DNA of 64,000 nucleotides from the NCBI GenBank assembly GCA_020073495.1, contig JAIQFD010000008.1:1-64000 (forward strand). The letters are read 5' to 3'. The position numbers and the translations under genes are program-made. Positions 43,732 through 51,943 of this stretch are shown piece by piece. The stretch is from Terriglobia bacterium. Its GTDB lineage: Bacteria > Acidobacteriota > Terriglobia > Terriglobales > Acidobacteriaceae. The stretch's first letter is position 1, and the number at the start of each line of letters is the position of its first letter. Under the pieces are notes generated by a model. That model was not told the DNA's origin. It did not search any database and saw only the letters and a program-made list of their open reading frames with translations.

Positions 43732-46197
43732 ATGCCAGACGAGAAAAAGAACGGGAACTGGGTGGGCAAGCCCATCAAGCGCAAGGAAGAGGCGCGGCTG
43801 GTGCGCGGCCGGGGGAAGTTCATCGACGACCTGAAGCCGGAGCGCTGTCTCTCCATGCGGCTGGTGCGCTCGCCCTACGCCCACGCCACCATCGATCGCG
43901 TGGATGTCTCGGCGGCCACAACGCTGCCTGGGGTCGTGTGCACGCTTACCGGTGAGCAGCTCGCGGGGCTGTGCGCACCTTTCATGGAGATTGGTCCCGG
44001 TGTCTGCGGCAAGATCAAGGACCTTCCCATGGCGCACGAAAAGGTCCGCTACCAGGGCGAGCCGGTCGCGGCCATCGTCGCGGAGTCGCGCTACATCGCC
44101 GAAGACGCGGCCGAACTGGTGCAGGTGGAGTACACGCCGCTCGAGCCGGTCATCGACGCTGAGTTCGCCGCGACCGATAAAAGCATCGTCCACGAAGGCG
44201 CAGGCTCGAACGTCATCTGGAATGGCACGTGGGAGTTCGGCGACGTCGAGAAAGCCTTCCGCGAGGCGGCGCACGTGGTCGAGATCGACCGAATGCACTT
44301 CCATCGCTTCTCCTCCACGCCGCTGGAGAACAACGTCATCATCGCCAAGTGGGACCTGAAGGAAGACCGCATCTACTTCCAGTGCAACAACTCCTTTCCC
44401 ACGATCGGTATTCAGCTTCTGGCGCCCTCGCTGGGCGTGCACATCGACCAGATCCGGGTAGAAACCTTCGACATCGGCGGCAGCTTCGGCATCAAGATCA
44501 ACAATTACCCGCAGATGGCCGTGGCGGCGCTGGCCTCGCGCAAGGCCGGCGGACGCTGGATCAAGTGGACCGAGACACGCTCCGAGCACATGAATTCGAG
44601 CGCGCACGGCAACGAGCGCACTTTCCGCGACACCAAGATCGCCCTCGATAAGGACGGCGTGATCACCGCCGTGGTTTCGAACCATCTCGACGATTGCGGC
44701 GCTTTCCCGCGCTACGAGCCGCTGGGAGCGGTGATCTGGTCGCAGGTGTTTCCCGCGACCTACCGCTTCAAGAGCGCGCGCATCGAGTTCACCCAGGTGG
44801 TCACGAACAAGACGCCGGTGGGACCGAACCGCGGCTACTCGCGCATGCAGCACCTGTGGTTCCTGGAGCGCTGCGTGGATCTCTGCGCGCATGAGCTCGG
44901 CATCCCCGCCGACGAGATGCGCCTGCGCAATTACATCCAGCCCAACGAAATGCCCTACACCACGCCCAATGGCTGTGTGTACGACTCGGGGAATTATCCG
45001 GGGATGCTGGCGCTGGCGAAGAAGCTGATCGACTACGACGGCTGGCGCAAGAAGCAGGCCGAGGCGCGCAGGGAAGGCCGGATGATCGGCATCGGGATCG
45101 GCACCACGCTCGATTCCGGCACCAATAATTTCGGACAGGCGCGCATCGTCAATCCCGACGCGCCCTTCAGCGGCAACTCGCAGGCGGCGAACGTCAAGCT
45201 CGACATGTTTGGCGAGGTGGTGGTCGCGGTCGGCTCCGTGCCGCAAGGCCAGGGCCATGAGACGGTCGCGTCGCAAGTCGTCGCCGACGTGCTCAACGTT
45301 CATCCCAACCAGGTCACCGTCCGGGCGGGCTTCGACACCGACCGCAATGTTCACACCGGCTTTACCGGCACCTACGCCAGCCAGTTCGCTGTTTCCGGAC
45401 TTTCGGCGGTGCACGGCGCAGCACAGAAGGTCAAGAAGGAGATACTCAGGTTGGCCGCGTTCGCGCTGCAGGCGAAAGAAGAAGATCTGGAACTCGGTCA
45501 CAACGAGCAGGGCGGCCTCGTGCGCGTGCGCGGCACCGAGAAGATGATCCCGTACATCGGGCTGGCGAACATCGTGAACACGAATTCGGCGGTCCTGCCC
45601 GAGGAGCTGTACGAACTCACGCTCAACTGCCGCTACACCTGGCGCGCGCCCTTCAAGCTGCCCGACATCGCGAAAAAGTACGGCAACCTGACGCTCACCT
45701 ATTCGGCGCAACTGCACATCGCTGTCGTCGAGGTGGATCGCGACACGTACGTGCAGAAGATCCTCGACTACGTCGCCATCGACGACTGCGGCAAGATGAT
45801 CAATCCGCTGATCGTCGAGGGGCAGGTGCACGGAGCGACGGCGCATGGCATCGGCGCCGCGCTGATGGAGTCCTGCGTGTACGACGAGTCCGGCAACCTG
45901 CTGACCGGGACGTTCAGCGACTACACCCCCATCACCGCGATGAACATGCCGGCGATCAAGTTCGGCTCCATCGAAACGCCGTCACCGCACACCTACAGTG
46001 GCGCCAAAGGCATGGGCGAGGGCGGCGCGGCGCCGATCCACGCCCTATCGGCCGCGCTCCAGGACGCGCTGTTCGAGCACGGCGTGATCGTCGACGACTC
46101 GCACAACACCGGCACCAGCATCTATCACGCGCTTCAGCGCGCGCGGGCAGGGCAAAAGTCGCAAAACGTCAAGATCGCGAGACGAGCGACCGCATAA
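43732..46197 (+). CDS. molybdenum hydroxylase large subunit (xanthine dehydrogenase family)
   Basis: 821 residues. The N-terminal hammerhead domain starts GKPIKRKEEARLVRGRGKFIDD. The Mo-cofactor domains contain FDIGGSFGIK, QGQGHETVASQVVAD and near the C-terminus GAKGMGEGGAAPI with the catalytic Glu. The active-site loop that reads AYxCSFR in true CO dehydrogenase (form I) and AYRGAGR in form II reads PNRGYSRMQH here (about residues 365-374). CO oxidation is therefore unlikely and another substrate, for example an N-heterocycle or aldehyde, should be expected. The panE-like gene starts at the next base after the stop. Confidence 0.92.
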   Translation: MPDEKKNGNWVGKPIKRKEEARLVRGRGKFIDDLKPERCLSMRLVRSPYAHATIDRVDVSAATTLPGVVCTLTGEQLAGLCAPFMEIGPGVCGKIKDLPMAHEKVRYQGEPVAAIVAESRYIAEDAAELVQVEYTPLEPVIDAEFAATDKSIVHEGAGSNVIWNGTWEFGDVEKAFREAAHVVEIDRMHFHRFSSTPLENNVIIAKWDLKEDRIYFQCNNSFPTIGIQLLAPSLGVHIDQIRVETFDIGGSFGIKINNYPQMAVAALASRKAGGRWIKWTETRSEHMNSSAHGNERTFRDTKIALDKDGVITAVVSNHLDDCGAFPRYEPLGAVIWSQVFPATYRFKSARIEFTQVVTNKTPVGPNRGYSRMQHLWFLERCVDLCAHELGIPADEMRLRNYIQPNEMPYTTPNGCVYDSGNYPGMLALAKKLIDYDGWRKKQAEARREGRMIGIGIGTTLDSGTNNFGQARIVNPDAPFSGNSQAANVKLDMFGEVVVAVGSVPQGQGHETVASQVVADVLNVHPNQVTVRAGFDTDRNVHTGFTGTYASQFAVSGLSAVHGAAQKVKKEILRLAAFALQAKEEDLELGHNEQGGLVRVRGTEKMIPYIGLANIVNTNSAVLPEELYELTLNCRYTWRAPFKLPDIAKKYGNLTLTYSAQLHIAVVEVDRDTYVQKILDYVAIDDCGKMINPLIVEGQVHGATAHGIGAALMESCVYDESGNLLTGTFSDYTPITAMNMPAIKFGSIETPSPHTYSGAKGMGEGGAAPIHALSAALQDALFEHGVIVDDSHNTGTSIYHALQRARAGQKSQNVKIARRATA

Positions 46198-47178
46198 ATG
46201 AAGAGGATATGCATCATCGGGGCGGGCGCCATCGGCAGCTTGTACGCCGCGCACCTGGCGCGTGTGGCCGAGGTGTGGTGCCTGGTCCGCCGCGAGGATC
46301 ATGCCCGTGCGCTCAATGAGCGCGGATTGCGCGTCTCCGGCACACACGAATTTTCCGCGAAAGTGAAGGCGGAGACACGTCCGGAGCGCCTACCCCAGTT
46401 CGACCTGGGCATCGTGGCGACCAAAGCGACACAGACGGACGAGGCGTTTCATCCGGTCGGTCACTTGTTCGACAAAGGCGCGGTGATCTCAGCACAGAAC
46501 GGGCTGGGCAGCGAAGAGATCATCGCCGCCCACACCAGTGGCAAAGTGATCCGCGGCACCACGTTCATGAGCGGAACCCGCCACAGCGACACGCACGTGC
46601 AGTACGAGCTCGATACCGCCACCTGGCTCGGACCATTCGAGCCGACCGGGACGCCGTTCTCCATGGTGAAGGAGGCGGCGGAGCTGATCATCGCCGGTGG
46701 TCTGAAGGCCGAGGCCCTCGAAGACTGCAAGCCGGCGCAGTGGTCGAAGCTGATCTTCAACGCCTCCGTCAATGCGGTCTCCGCGCTCACCGATCTGCCG
46801 CACTGCCGCGAGTTCGGCGACGAGAAGGACCTTGCGTCACTCGGCCATCTGATGCGCGCCTTGATCGAGGAAGGGAAGCGGATCGCCGCGGCTGCCGGCG
46901 TGCAGCTTCACGACGACCCCTGGGAGATGAACAAGATCGGCTGCCAGACCGACCATCCGACCTCGATGCTCTACGATGTCCGCCATCGGCAGCCGACCGA
47001 GGTGGATTTTCTGTGCGGCGCGATTGCTCGTGAAGCCGAGCGTCTCAACGTGCCCGCGCCGCTGAATACGGCCCTCTACCGGCTGATCAAGGGCCGGGAA
47101 CTCTCGTGGGATTGGGAGGGGGACACGCGCAAGACGACGGCCAAACACGCACTCGAATCGTACAGGATAGCCAAGTGA
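46198..47178 (+). CDS. ketopantoate reductase-like dehydrogenase, copy 1
   Basis: 326 residues of the PanE/ApbA fold. The Rossmann motif IIGAGAIGSLYAAHLA opens the protein, GIVATKATQTDEA and SAQNGLGSEEII follow, and the C-terminal helical domain has KLIFNASVNAVSALTDLPH and EVDFLCGAIAREAERLNVPAP, which contain the family's catalytic Lys/Asn/Ser/Glu positions. In this operon it is unlikely to serve pantothenate synthesis; a related 2-hydroxy or beta-keto acid step of a catabolic route is more likely. A second copy lies at 50948. The start follows the upstream stop directly (TAA-ATG). Confidence 0.85.
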   Translation: MKRICIIGAGAIGSLYAAHLARVAEVWCLVRREDHARALNERGLRVSGTHEFSAKVKAETRPERLPQFDLGIVATKATQTDEAFHPVGHLFDKGAVISAQNGLGSEEIIAAHTSGKVIRGTTFMSGTRHSDTHVQYELDTATWLGPFEPTGTPFSMVKEAAELIIAGGLKAEALEDCKPAQWSKLIFNASVNAVSALTDLPHCREFGDEKDLASLGHLMRALIEEGKRIAAAAGVQLHDDPWEMNKIGCQTDHPTSMLYDVRHRQPTEVDFLCGAIAREAERLNVPAPLNTALYRLIKGRELSWDWEGDTRKTTAKHALESYRIAK

Positions 47179-48428
47179 TGCCGACCACCGCCGGATGGCC
47201 CATCGACCGCATCAAGCTCCAGCGCGTCCACTCGTTGATGAAGCAGCAGGACCTGTCGGCGCTGGTCTGCCGCGCGCCCGACAACATCCTCTACCTGACG
47301 AACTATTGGTGCATGAAGGGATATGACGCTGTCGTATTTCCCGCCGAGGGCGATCCCGTGCTGTGTGTCATCGAGCCTCAGCTCGCCGACGCCGAGCGCA
47401 CCGCCTGGACCAAGAACATCCAGCTCTTCAAGGGGTACGACGAGAAGGACCCGCGTCCACCCAACTTCCGCTGCGTGGACCTGTGCGTCGAAGTGCTGCG
47501 CAAGAACGGGTGGATCGACAAGGTCGGGATCGAGTTGACGCAGGGGACACAAGCCGCCGACCGGATGGTCGGCGAGCCGACCGTCTTCTCGCAGACTTAT
47601 TTCGACACCTTCCGCGCCAAGATGGGGCAGATCGCCGACGCCACGCCCCTGCTGATCGAAGCCCGCGCCATCAAGACCGACCAGGAGATCGAGCGCATGC
47701 GCCTGGCCAACGAGCTGGCCGCCGAGGCGATGGATTACACCCGCGAGCGCATGAAGCCGGGCATGAAGGATAGCGAGGTCGCCGCTCTGTTCGAGGGCTA
47801 CGTCCACGGCGTCGGCGTCGGTTACAAGGGCAAGGTGGAGATGGCGCGCGCGTTCACGCTGGTGTGGTCGGGGCCGGGGATTGCGACCTTTACCGCGACG
47901 CGCGACCGCCCGGTGGTCGAGCACGAACCCACGCTGTTCGAGATCTGGGTGTGCGTGGACGGCTACTGGAACGATCTGACCAAGAATGTCTGCATTGGCG
48001 AGCTGACGAAGGAGTACAACCAGCTCCTCGATCTGCTGCTGAAGGTCTTTCACGAGGCCATCGCCTACGCCAAGGACGGCGCGGATTTCCCCGAGCTCGA
48101 CCGCATGATTCGCTCGCGCATCGCCGAAGGTGGATACCCCGGCCAGCCGTCGCATCCGGTCTGCCATGGGGTCGGGGCGCGAGCGCACGAACCGCCGTAC
48201 GCGCACCAGGCGGGAAAGGGGACCATCCGCAAGGGCATGGTGCTCGCCATTGAGCCGGGCATCTACTGGCCGGGCGGCGGCGGGCTGCGCCTGGAGGACA
48301 ATTTCCTGATCCAAAAAGAGGGCAACGAGAAGCTTTGCCGCTATCCCGACGATTTCCGGGTGTACAGCGCGGCGCGGCCCCCTCGGGCGCGCAGCGCGCA
48401 GAAGCCGCGCAGGAAACCGAGCAAGTGA
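47178..48428 (+). CDS. M24 family protein (Xaa-Pro peptidase/creatinase-like), copy 1
   Basis: 416 residues. N-terminal creatinase domain (about 10-155) and C-terminal pita-bread domain (about 165-400). The usual metal ligands D-D-H-E-E align with E255, D266, H330, E359 and E373, so four are kept and the first is Glu in place of Asp. Other landmarks are CHGVGARAHEPP and IEPGIYWPGGGGLRLEDN. It may still bind metal but may not be an ordinary peptidase; an amide or amidine hydrolase role is possible. The C-terminus is a basic Arg/Pro/Lys tail. It shares one base with the upstream stop (TGATG). Confidence 0.85.
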   Translation: MPTTAGWPIDRIKLQRVHSLMKQQDLSALVCRAPDNILYLTNYWCMKGYDAVVFPAEGDPVLCVIEPQLADAERTAWTKNIQLFKGYDEKDPRPPNFRCVDLCVEVLRKNGWIDKVGIELTQGTQAADRMVGEPTVFSQTYFDTFRAKMGQIADATPLLIEARAIKTDQEIERMRLANELAAEAMDYTRERMKPGMKDSEVAALFEGYVHGVGVGYKGKVEMARAFTLVWSGPGIATFTATRDRPVVEHEPTLFEIWVCVDGYWNDLTKNVCIGELTKEYNQLLDLLLKVFHEAIAYAKDGADFPELDRMIRSRIAEGGYPGQPSHPVCHGVGARAHEPPYAHQAGKGTIRKGMVLAIEPGIYWPGGGGLRLEDNFLIQKEGNEKLCRYPDDFRVYSAARPPRARSAQKPRRKPSK

Positions 48429-49708
48429 AAAACTCAATGAAGAAGGCCGCACAACAAAGATCACTCTCTCCTGCGCTGGTGGCGCGCATCCTCGCCCAGA
48501 TCGACGAGAGCGAGATCGTGCAAATGTCGTCCGATGTTGTGGACATTCCCAGCCCAACCGGCGAAGAGCTAGCGATGGCGGAGTATATGCGCCGCACCTT
48601 TAACGATCTCGGCCTGAACGTCACCTGGCAGGAAGTGGAGGAGGGCCGTGCCAACGTCGTCGCTCGCTGGGAAGGCCACGGTCGCGGCAAGAACCTGATG
48701 TTCAACGGCCACATGGACACGTCGAACACCGGCAAGGAGCCCTTCCTGACGGGCATCGGATACAAGCCGCACGCCATCGTGCGCGACGGATTCATCTACG
48801 GCCTCGGCATCTACAACATGAAGGGCGCGCTCGTCTGCTACACCCACGCGGTGAAGGCGCTGATGAAGGCGGGCGTGAAGCTCGCAGGCGATGTCATCAT
48901 CGGCTGTGTCGCCGGCGAGATCGAGAAGACGCAATGGGGCGAATACACCGGCCGGCAATATCGCGGCTACGGCGCCGGCACGCATTATCTCGTTAACCAC
49001 GGCATCCTGCCGGACATGTGCATCCTGGGCGAGCCGACGGACATGAAGCTGGTGCTGGAGCACAGCGGCTCCATGTGGGCGCGCATTTCGACCAAGGGCA
49101 TCTACGTCCACACCGCCTTCGCCGAGGGACGTGAGCAGCAGAACGCGCTGAACCGCATGTACGATGTCCTGGGCGACGTCAAGAAGTTCGCGCAGGAGTG
49201 GGCGAAGAAGACCGCATTCGGCGGCCACAAGGGCATCATCAACCTGGGCTGCCTGCGCGCTGGCGATCCCTGGCGCGCCAGCCGCACCCCTTCGTCCGCC
49301 GACCTGTTTCTTGACGTTCGTGTTCCGCCGCACATGGCGATGACGGAGGCGCGCCACCAGGTGCGGGACCTTGTCCGCGGGTTGCAGAAGAAGTTTTCCG
49401 ACTATGGCATCGAGTTCGAGACCTACGTCTCAGTTCCCGGCGCGACCATCAGCGAAGACCACGAGATGGTGAAAGCCATCGAGGCCAGCCACAAGCGCGT
49501 GCTGGGCAAGCTGCCCGGGCGCGACACCGTGCTGTGGTGCTCGGACGCGTCCGTCATGTCGCGCTTCGGCATCCCGACGGTGAACTACGGCCCATCGAGC
49601 GGCCCGCGCGACCACCAGGGGGAGAAGGTCGCGATCAAAACGCTGGTGGACATCACCAAGGTCTACGCGCTCACCGCGGCCGAGATCTGCGGAGTGCATT
49701 CATCCTGA
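48425..49708 (+). CDS. M20 family amidohydrolase (ArgE/DapE-like)
   Basis: 427 residues from the GTG at 48425, chosen because AGGAAA precedes it and it overlaps the upstream stop (GTGA); an ATG four codons later is possible. Metallopeptidase family M20 features: VVDIPSPTGEE, LMFNGHMDTSNTG (first metal His/Asp), YGLGIYNMKGALVCY (bridging Asp replaced by Asn in this position), VAGEIEKTQWGE (Glu pair), ILGEPTDMKLVLEHSG and the late YGPSSGPRDHQGEKV. The enzyme probably removes an acyl or carbamoyl group from an amine intermediate. Confidence 0.87.
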   Translation: MKNSMKKAAQQRSLSPALVARILAQIDESEIVQMSSDVVDIPSPTGEELAMAEYMRRTFNDLGLNVTWQEVEEGRANVVARWEGHGRGKNLMFNGHMDTSNTGKEPFLTGIGYKPHAIVRDGFIYGLGIYNMKGALVCYTHAVKALMKAGVKLAGDVIIGCVAGEIEKTQWGEYTGRQYRGYGAGTHYLVNHGILPDMCILGEPTDMKLVLEHSGSMWARISTKGIYVHTAFAEGREQQNALNRMYDVLGDVKKFAQEWAKKTAFGGHKGIINLGCLRAGDPWRASRTPSSADLFLDVRVPPHMAMTEARHQVRDLVRGLQKKFSDYGIEFETYVSVPGATISEDHEMVKAIEASHKRVLGKLPGRDTVLWCSDASVMSRFGIPTVNYGPSSGPRDHQGEKVAIKTLVDITKVYALTAAEICGVHSS

Positions 49709-49725
49709 GGCCCTGAACGAACCGA

Positions 49726-50892
49726 ATGTTCCCATCGCAAGCTGAGATCGGCCGCCGCTACAAGAACCTGCGCGCGACCATGCAGGCGCAGAAGGTGGAC
49801 GCGCTGCTCGTCTGCGGCAACCAGTACGCCGGGTTCGAAGGAGCGGTGCGCTACGTTTCCGGGTTCGAGATCGTTCACCGCTACGCGTACGTCCTGCTGC
49901 CCCTCGAAGGCGAGCCGACGCTGATCTTCCCGCGCGAGGCCCGCTGGATCGGCGACAAGAAGAAGCCCTGGGTGCGCGACCAGGTTTGGCCCGACCTCCC
50001 CGGCCGCTGGCTGCGCGAAAAAGCCGAAGAGAAGAAGTGGAAGCGCGTCGGCGTGTATGGTCTCGACCACATCCTTACGGTGCGTGACTTTCGCGAGATG
50101 GTGCAGGCAAGTACGGAGTGGGTGGGTTTCGATTTCCATTTCGACATGGCCCGCGCGGTCAAGAGCGACGAAGAACTCGTCCAGGTACGCGACGCCATGG
50201 ACATCATCGAGGACGGTTTCTGGGCGCTGGTCGCCGCCTACAAGCTCGGCCGCACCGAGGCCGAGATCATGGCCCCCGCGGTCGAGCGTTTCTTCGCCCG
50301 CGGCGCCGGATCGCGCATGATGAACATACTGCTCTCGGGCACGAACGGCGAGGCCGAAGCTGCGTTCAAAGTCCCCGGCCACCGCGTGGTCGGGCGCGAC
50401 GACCTCATGCTCTACTCGCTGGAGATCACCGGCTCAGAAGGCTACTGGGTCGAGTTCTCTCGCGCGCTCATCCAAGGCAAGCCCAGCAAGCGCACGCTGG
50501 AGATGAAGGCGGCATACCCCGAAGCGACGGAGGCTGCGCGTTTGCTCATGCGCGAAGGAGAACTTGCCAGCACCGTGCACAAGGCGGTGGCGGATACCTT
50601 TGCCCGGCACGGTTTTTCCCTCGGGCACCTCTCCGGGCATTCCATCGGCCTTACCATGCTGGAGCACCCGGCGGTCGGTGCCAAGAGCGACATCGAGCTC
50701 AAGGAAAACATGATCTTTTCGCTGCATCCACAAGTCGTGGACCAGGATGGCGCCGTTTGCCTCTACACCCAGGACACCTTCCGCATCGGCAAAAAGGTCG
50801 GTGAAAATCTTTCGGAGATCGAGTGGAAGTTTTACGACGGGAGCGAGAAGGCCCCTCAGAAAAAGGCAGCTGCTCGCGCTAGGCGCAGTTAA
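49726..50892 (+). CDS. M24 family protein (creatinase-like), copy 2, metal ligands lost
   Basis: 388 residues with the creatinase N-domain and a pita-bread C-domain. The ligand positions align with E233, E243, H305, H334 and Q349, so only the His is kept; SLHPQ replaces the usual EPG and YTQDTF replaces RxEDT. Loss of the metal set is known in creatinase itself, which hydrolyses creatine with a His and no metal. This points to a metal-free C-N hydrolase or a non-catalytic partner. GHLSGHSIGLTMLEHP keeps the substrate-binding His pair. The gene is 17 bases after the M20 gene. Confidence 0.83.
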   Translation: MFPSQAEIGRRYKNLRATMQAQKVDALLVCGNQYAGFEGAVRYVSGFEIVHRYAYVLLPLEGEPTLIFPREARWIGDKKKPWVRDQVWPDLPGRWLREKAEEKKWKRVGVYGLDHILTVRDFREMVQASTEWVGFDFHFDMARAVKSDEELVQVRDAMDIIEDGFWALVAAYKLGRTEAEIMAPAVERFFARGAGSRMMNILLSGTNGEAEAAFKVPGHRVVGRDDLMLYSLEITGSEGYWVEFSRALIQGKPSKRTLEMKAAYPEATEAARLLMREGELASTVHKAVADTFARHGFSLGHLSGHSIGLTMLEHPAVGAKSDIELKENMIFSLHPQVVDQDGAVCLYTQDTFRIGKKVGENLSEIEWKFYDGSEKAPQKKAAARARRS

Positions 50893-50932
50893 CTGAGTAC
50901 CGAGTACCGAGTACCGAGTACTGAGTACTTCA
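50893..50932. repeat. AGTACCG tandem repeat
   Basis: Five near-identical seven-base units (GAGTACC or GAGTACT) run between the second M24 gene and the second panE-like gene. The related cluster at 22348-22395 has the same GTAC core. Possibly a hypermutable or structural spacer. Confidence 0.6.
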
Positions 50933-50947
50933 GTTTTGAGAGCGGAA

Positions 50948-51871
50948 ATGACACGCATCTGTGTAATCGGTTGCGGAGCCGTAGGCAGTCTCTTCGCCGC
51001 GCATCTGGCGCGGCTGGAGGGAGTCGAAGTCTGGGCTTACGACGTCAGCAAGCCGCATGTGGACGCCATCAACCGCGCCGGCCTGCGTTTGAGCGGCGCG
51101 GAGGACTTCACCGCCAAGCTGCGCGCCTCTAACGACGCTGCACAGATTCCCCGTTGCGACTTCGGTATCGTGGCCACTAAGGCCATACACACTGCCGGCG
51201 CCATAAGGCAGGCGGCCCGCGTATTCGACGACAAGAGCGCGATCTGTTCCGTCCAGAACGGCGTGGGTAACGAGGAGCTCATCGCGGAGCACGTGAAGTA
51301 CGTCATCCGCGGCACCACATTCCCCGCCGGGCACCTGGTCGAGCCGGGTCACGTCGGCTACGACATCAAGGGCGATACCTGGATCGGCCCCTTCGAGCCC
51401 GCCAACACGCCCATGGACATGGTCGAGCAACTCGGCGCGGTGATGACGCGCTCCGGCATGAACACCATCGTGCTGTCCGACGCCCGCGGCGCGCAGTGGA
51501 CAAAATTGATCTTCAACGCCGCAACAAATCCCGTTGGCGCGCTTACGCGCCTGCATCACAGCGCGGCCACGCGCTTCGGCCCGACCGGCGATCTGTTCGA
51601 GGCCCTGATCCGCGAAGGCGAGGCGGTCGCGAAAGCGCAGGGCATCACTCTGCACGGAGATCCGCGCGAGATGGTTCGGAAGGGCGCGCAGGCCCCGGGC
51701 GAGCACAAGGCCAGCATGCTTCAGGACGTCGAAGCCGGACGGCAGACGGAAGTGGATTTCATGAACGGCGCCATCGTGAAGTGGGGAGAGAAGTTCGGCG
51801 TCCCGACGCCGTTGAATAAGATGGTTTGGCAGCTGGTGAAAGGCCTGGAGCGCTCGTTCACAAACCCGTGA
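50948..51871 (+). CDS. ketopantoate reductase-like dehydrogenase, copy 2
   Basis: 307 residues from ATG 50948. Same fold as 46198: CVIGCGAVGSLFAAHLA, FGIVATKAIHTAGA, CSVQNGVGNEELIAEH, KLIFNAATNPVGALTRLHH and EVDFMNGAIVKWGEKFGVPTP. It is moderately similar to copy 1, including shared RGTTF and WIGPFEP / WLGPFEP segments that suggest an old duplication within the pathway. It may act on a different intermediate of the same route. The 55-base gap upstream carries the AGTACCG repeats. Confidence 0.85.
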   Translation: MTRICVIGCGAVGSLFAAHLARLEGVEVWAYDVSKPHVDAINRAGLRLSGAEDFTAKLRASNDAAQIPRCDFGIVATKAIHTAGAIRQAARVFDDKSAICSVQNGVGNEELIAEHVKYVIRGTTFPAGHLVEPGHVGYDIKGDTWIGPFEPANTPMDMVEQLGAVMTRSGMNTIVLSDARGAQWTKLIFNAATNPVGALTRLHHSAATRFGPTGDLFEALIREGEAVAKAQGITLHGDPREMVRKGAQAPGEHKASMLQDVEAGRQTEVDFMNGAIVKWGEKFGVPTPLNKMVWQLVKGLERSFTNP

Positions 51872-51943
51872 TTTGAAGGGGCGCAGCTTCAGCTGCGCCG
51901 TAGTGGCAAGCACAAAAATGGGGCTTTAGCCCCTGAGGGAACA
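51872..51943 (+). repeat. two adjacent hairpins between panE-like and LLM genes
   Basis: GGCGCAGCTTCAGCTGCGCC is a near-perfect 9-bp inverted repeat, and GGGGC-TTTA-GCCCC is a second short hairpin about 28 bases later. Neither has a U-run, so they look like intergenic structural repeats or mRNA-processing/stability elements rather than terminators. Confidence 0.6.

Noticed and set aside
43426-45846. Long minus-strand frame (806 aa) opposite the molybdenum hydroxylase
   Set aside because: Shadow of the large-subunit gene, which has complete cofactor motifs; the antisense product is low complexity.
43732-46197. Aerobic CO dehydrogenase (coxL)
   Set aside because: Neither the form I nor the form II loop sequence is present; only family membership is claimed.
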